A DNA stretch of 64,000 nucleotides, taken from positions 6,097,544-6,161,543 of the forward strand of contig JAQFVV010012441.1 of assembly GCA_028023455.1 (NCBI GenBank), in the 5' to 3' direction. Under the pieces are notes generated by a model. The model saw nothing but the letters and a program-made list of their open reading frames with translations, searched no databases and had not been told where the DNA came from. This DNA comes from Epiperipatus broadwayi (taxonomy: Eukaryota; Onychophora; Udeonychophora; Euonychophora; Peripatidae). Of this stretch, positions 61,200 to 64,000 are shown piece by piece (position 1 is the stretch's first letter; each line of letters opens with the position of its first letter). The translations under genes were made by a program, and so were the position numbers.

Positions 61200-61497
61200 T
61201 ATTCTGTCCGGAGCTTCCTAGTGTAGTAACAATACAATAGCTAAATAGCTGACATTTCAGTACAATAAAAAGTACTTTCCTCAGAGCTTCTTCTTTCTCA
61301 AATTATAAAAATATGGGTGGTGAGATTTAAATTTTTTTTCTTTGTAATTTTCTCTTCATTCTCAAGTTTTATTGGTTGAGAAGTTTTAAAAATATATTAT
61401 GCTCCAATAGCTTTTCCAAATGTTGTTATTTTTTTAATTTACACTGTTCACTTATGCACTTAGATTTTTTGAAAAATTATATAGCTTCACTTCACAG
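61200..61497 (-). repeat. PLE 3'-terminal tail, copy 2 (minus)
   Basis: Reverse-complement copy of the tail at 39,026-39,300 and 61,893-62,190, with the end 'ggaagctccgg' preserved at about 61,208-61,218. It faces away from the endonuclease-bearing plus copy that begins at about 61,575. Confidence 0.7.
61255..61284 (-). ncRNA. Hammerhead-like core in PLE tail (61 kb, best preserved)
   Basis: Minus strand: CTGAGGA (61,284-61,278), then AAGTAC-TTTTTATT-GTACT forming a perfect 5-bp stem II, then GAAA (61,258-61,255), then TGTCAGC. Both conserved boxes and stem II are intact. Stems I and III could not be assigned by eye. Confidence 0.45.
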
Positions 61498-61574
61498 CCT
61501 CTGCTCATATTGTTTCATTTTGCCAGAAAATATGTTTTATTAAAATTTATGTTGTGATTAGTTAATTTAATGTG

Positions 61575-62190
61575 TCAATAAAATTCCTGTGGAATATCAT
61601 GGTGTATATGAAATTCTACATGGAGTTTATACACAGTCATACATTGAACAGATCACTCATACAACAAACATAAGAAAAGAAGAACACATTTTGGAAGTTA
61701 GACAAAGATCCAATTCATCAGCCATTTATTCATACATTAAATTAAGAAACCATGGCATCGATTTTAAGAAATCACATATTAAAACAGGCAAAACTCTCTA
61801 TACCTATTGCCACTGGTAATCATGAGATGTTTATTGGCTTAAATCACATATTCTGACAAAAATTGAACAATATGACCCGAGACTGCTATGGCAAGCTATA
61901 GAGATTTTTAAAAGGCGTAAGTATATAAATGAAAAGTGTTAATTGAAGAAAATTAACAATATCTGGAAAAAGCTATTGGAGCATAAAATATTTTTTAAAA
62001 CTTTTCAACTAATAGAATTTGAGAATGAGGAGAAAATAACAAAGGAAGAAAATAATGATTTTAAATCTCACCACACACATTCTTATGATTTCAAAAGAAA
62101 GAAAAAACACTAAGGAAGTTACTTGTGAGTGCACTGAAATATCAGCCCTTTAGCTATTATATTTTTACTACATGGAAGCTCCCAGAAATA
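61575..62190 (+). pseudogene. Penelope-like element: GIY-YIG endonuclease and tail (plus)
   Basis: The coding piece starts about 61,580 with PVEYHGVYEILHGVYTQSYI (family 'GVYEIPCG.C..SYIG'), then RKEEHILEVRQRSNSSAIYS (family 'R..EH......N.SAL..H') and KLRNHGIDFKKSHI. A frameshift near 61,810 leads to QYDPRLLWQAIEIFKRRKYI (family '..R...EAIEI.K...'), then KKINNIWKKLLEHKI. Both core cysteines of the zinc-like loop and the catalytic Gly of YIG are lost (YIEQ). The noncoding tail follows to about 62,190 and contains a hammerhead-like core. There is no reverse transcriptase, so the copy is 5'-truncated. Confidence 0.75.
62110..62139 (+). ncRNA. Hammerhead-like core in PLE tail (62 kb, mutated)
   Basis: CTAAGGA (62,110-62,116; CTGAGGA with one change) and GAAA (62,136-62,139) flank a weak stem II (GTTAC..GTGCAC). 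Same position in the tail as the cores at 39,230 and 61,284. Confidence 0.3.
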
Positions 62191-62194
62191 ATAT

Positions 62195-62560
62195 TATGAA
62201 TATCAATATAAAAAAAATGTTAGATTATTCAAAATTATTTAAAGTAATTTAAAAGTTGTTAAAATATTATACTTTCTTATTAAAGTGATTGTTAATAATA
62301 TACTGTAATATAAAATGGACAGTCATATATTTTTCTAAGTAAGTGATATAACAAAATTTATTATTTATATTTTATCTCGTGGTAAAAATTTTAAGATTAA
62401 TACTTTTTTATTATTCTTAGGATAATATAAAAATGTATTAATAAAATTATATAAATAGTTTTATATAATAGTAAAAATAGAATAAAGTATGTATTAATAA
62501 AATTATTTGTTGTTATTTTACTTACTGCATACATTTTAAAAATAAAATTTAAAGATATTA
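62195..62560. other. A+T-rich spacer, no gene
   Basis: Nothing recognised. Confidence 0.45.
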
Positions 62561-62564
62561 GTCA

Positions 62565-62630
62565 AGCGTTGTTAGCCAAGAGGTCATCGCAGCTTGCAGA
62601 CTGTTGTGGGTTCGCGTCCTAGCCGATGCT
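62565..62630 (+). repeat. tRNA-like sequence (SINE head or tRNA pseudogene)
   Basis: AGCGTTG at the 5' end pairs with CGATGCT at the 3' end as a 7-bp acceptor stem with two wobbles. TTAGCCAAGAGGTC fits the polymerase III A box, and GGGTTCGCGTCC fits the B box. The T arm pairs at four of five positions, and the anticodon region contains 'cttgcagac'. At 66 bases it is short and the D arm is poorly paired, so a functional tRNA is unlikely. The B box is close to canonical, so it could still recruit polymerase III. Confidence 0.55.
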
Positions 62631-62639
62631 ATGATAGAT

Positions 62640-64000
62640 GAAAAAAAACTAGAAGATGTTAAATTATTGTTATAATATCGGTATGCGTGTATATTTGTTT
62701 TATATATTTTGGGAAAATTCAAAAACATTAAATTTTACATATTCAGCAAATTATTTTAAAATATTTAATTATTTTAAAATGAGTATTTAAAATGTTTAAC
62801 TAAAGTATATAAAAAAATGGAGAAATAGAATGTGTAATTTTATTTAAGATATGATTTAAAAATATATTTTATGTTTTTAATTTGTAAAATTATATTTTTT
62901 ATTATTGCAAAACATATTGTAATATTTATTTTTATAAATTTTAATAAATATATTAATATCAGAACGCTGATTTGTTAGAGAAATAACTTTTATTGAGTGA
63001 ATCGGACAAATTTGACTTCTAATACAAAAGATCTTGGAAACTAATCAAAATAGAGTTGATAAAATGAGACGTGATAAATAAAAAAAAAGATAATGACGTT
63101 AGTATGACATCATCAGAAAGAATGTATTAAATTCCTGTTCTTGGATTAGACTATCATTTTGGTCTCAATAGCTAAACAACAAAATTTGTGTGTATATATA
63201 TATCATTAATTTTATTTAAAATATGAAATGAATATTATTATTAAGTTCATAAAATGTCTGCTTAAATACTTCATATCTTTTGATATTCTAAATAATAATA
63301 TTGGACAAAAAAATCATCTCATTGTGATAAATATCAAAATTAAGTGCTACAATATATATTGTCAGAATATTTTTAAAAAATTGAAAACTGCAGATGCTAT
63401 TATATAAATTAAGCAGCATTATGCACTGTAAAATGTTAATTATATAATATTTCATTATCCATAGCAATTTCTTATTGGTCAGTTTGTGTTAAACTTTGAT
63501 TGACCTTATTTATTATATTCTGAATTGTTTTTATTCATCAGTTCTTATTCCTAAAAATATTACTATAAAAATAATCATATTTTTTTAACTTTAACCTCTA
63601 AACATTAAATTAGCTTATATTCAAATTGTTCAGATACAATAAAAAATAAATTTTAACTATAAAAAATGTAAGAAAGTTGTCAAAAATTGCCTGCAGTGAA
63701 ACAGTAAAAATATTTTCCCACCGATTACACTATGTAGTCATCACTTATTTCTCTTCATTTAGAAGTACAATAACTGATTATTCATTTTCATTGACTTTTC
63801 TTCTAAAATTAAATATTTATTAACAAAAATCTAATTGTAATTACATTATTAGTCAAAATATTGTGAAAAATAATTATGAATGTGCAAATAATTATGAAAA
63901 ATTAGATGGTTTCAATTCACTTTCACTGAAGGTCATTGATTTATAAACAGCGTCAAACATTATTTATTTTTCCTGATTATTATTCTTCTAAAAGTGAAAT
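62640..64000. other. A+T-rich stretch, no gene
   Basis: Begins with a short A run that may be the tail of the tRNA-like element. Nothing else recognised to the end of the window. Confidence 0.45.

Overview
This is eukaryotic, almost certainly animal, DNA. It is very A+T-rich, has no bacterial-style gene packing, and I find no convincing host exon. Everything I can identify as coding is a decayed mobile element. The mix is two Penelope-like element (PLE) families with GIY-YIG endonuclease, RTE-type LINEs, Tx1/L1-type LINEs, three hAT DNA transposons, tRNA-derived repeats and many palindromic foldback elements. That mix would fit a mollusc (a cephalopod is my best guess) or another repeat-rich invertebrate. 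The species cannot be fixed from this window.

Layout. 1.1-1.65 kb: hAT transposase remnant (+). 2,152-8,159: a hAT element with an intact-looking 8-bp target duplication and a ZBED5-like transposase pseudogene (-); a near-perfect 76-bp-arm palindrome lies inside it. 8.85-9.59 kb: 3' end of a PLE (-) with a hammerhead-like core. 9.57-10.07 kb: an unclassified repeat with a second copy at 46.9-47.4 kb. 11.6-14.4 kb: homopolymers, a trinucleotide microsatellite and a 223-bp palindrome. 16.0-19.1 kb: a foldback element, a tRNA-derived repeat, a 350-bp MITE and a tandem array of about 350-bp units. 19,800-22,013: a hAT with a GTF2IRD2-like transposase pseudogene. 23.2-27.28 kb: the best preserved element, a Tx1/L1-like LINE with the end of ORF1, ORF2 (endonuclease, reverse transcriptase, CCHC knuckle) and a 3' UTR. 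28.9-29.9 kb: a second, more decayed LINE of this type. 32.08-33.65 kb: RTE (+). 35.3-38.64 kb: two PLE copies head to head, the left one split by a large foldback element that made a 14-bp target duplication. 39.0 kb: PLE tail. 44.15-45.06 kb: RTE (-). 48.5-48.95 kb: RTE endonuclease (+). 48.96-49.83 kb: composite of direct and inverted foldback copies. 54.7-56.6 kb: RTE (+) with another RTE 3' end nested in it. 61.2-62.2 kb: PLE pieces head to head. 62.57 kb: tRNA-like sequence.

No gene works as part of a living pathway here. The elements are interrupted by stops and frameshifts and are best read as a layered insertion record (for example PLE first, foldback later). Two signals deserve follow-up: hammerhead-ribozyme-like cores at the 3' ends of PLE copies, and a foldback family whose members range from simple to composite palindromes. 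All homologies are from reading translations by eye; none was checked against a database.
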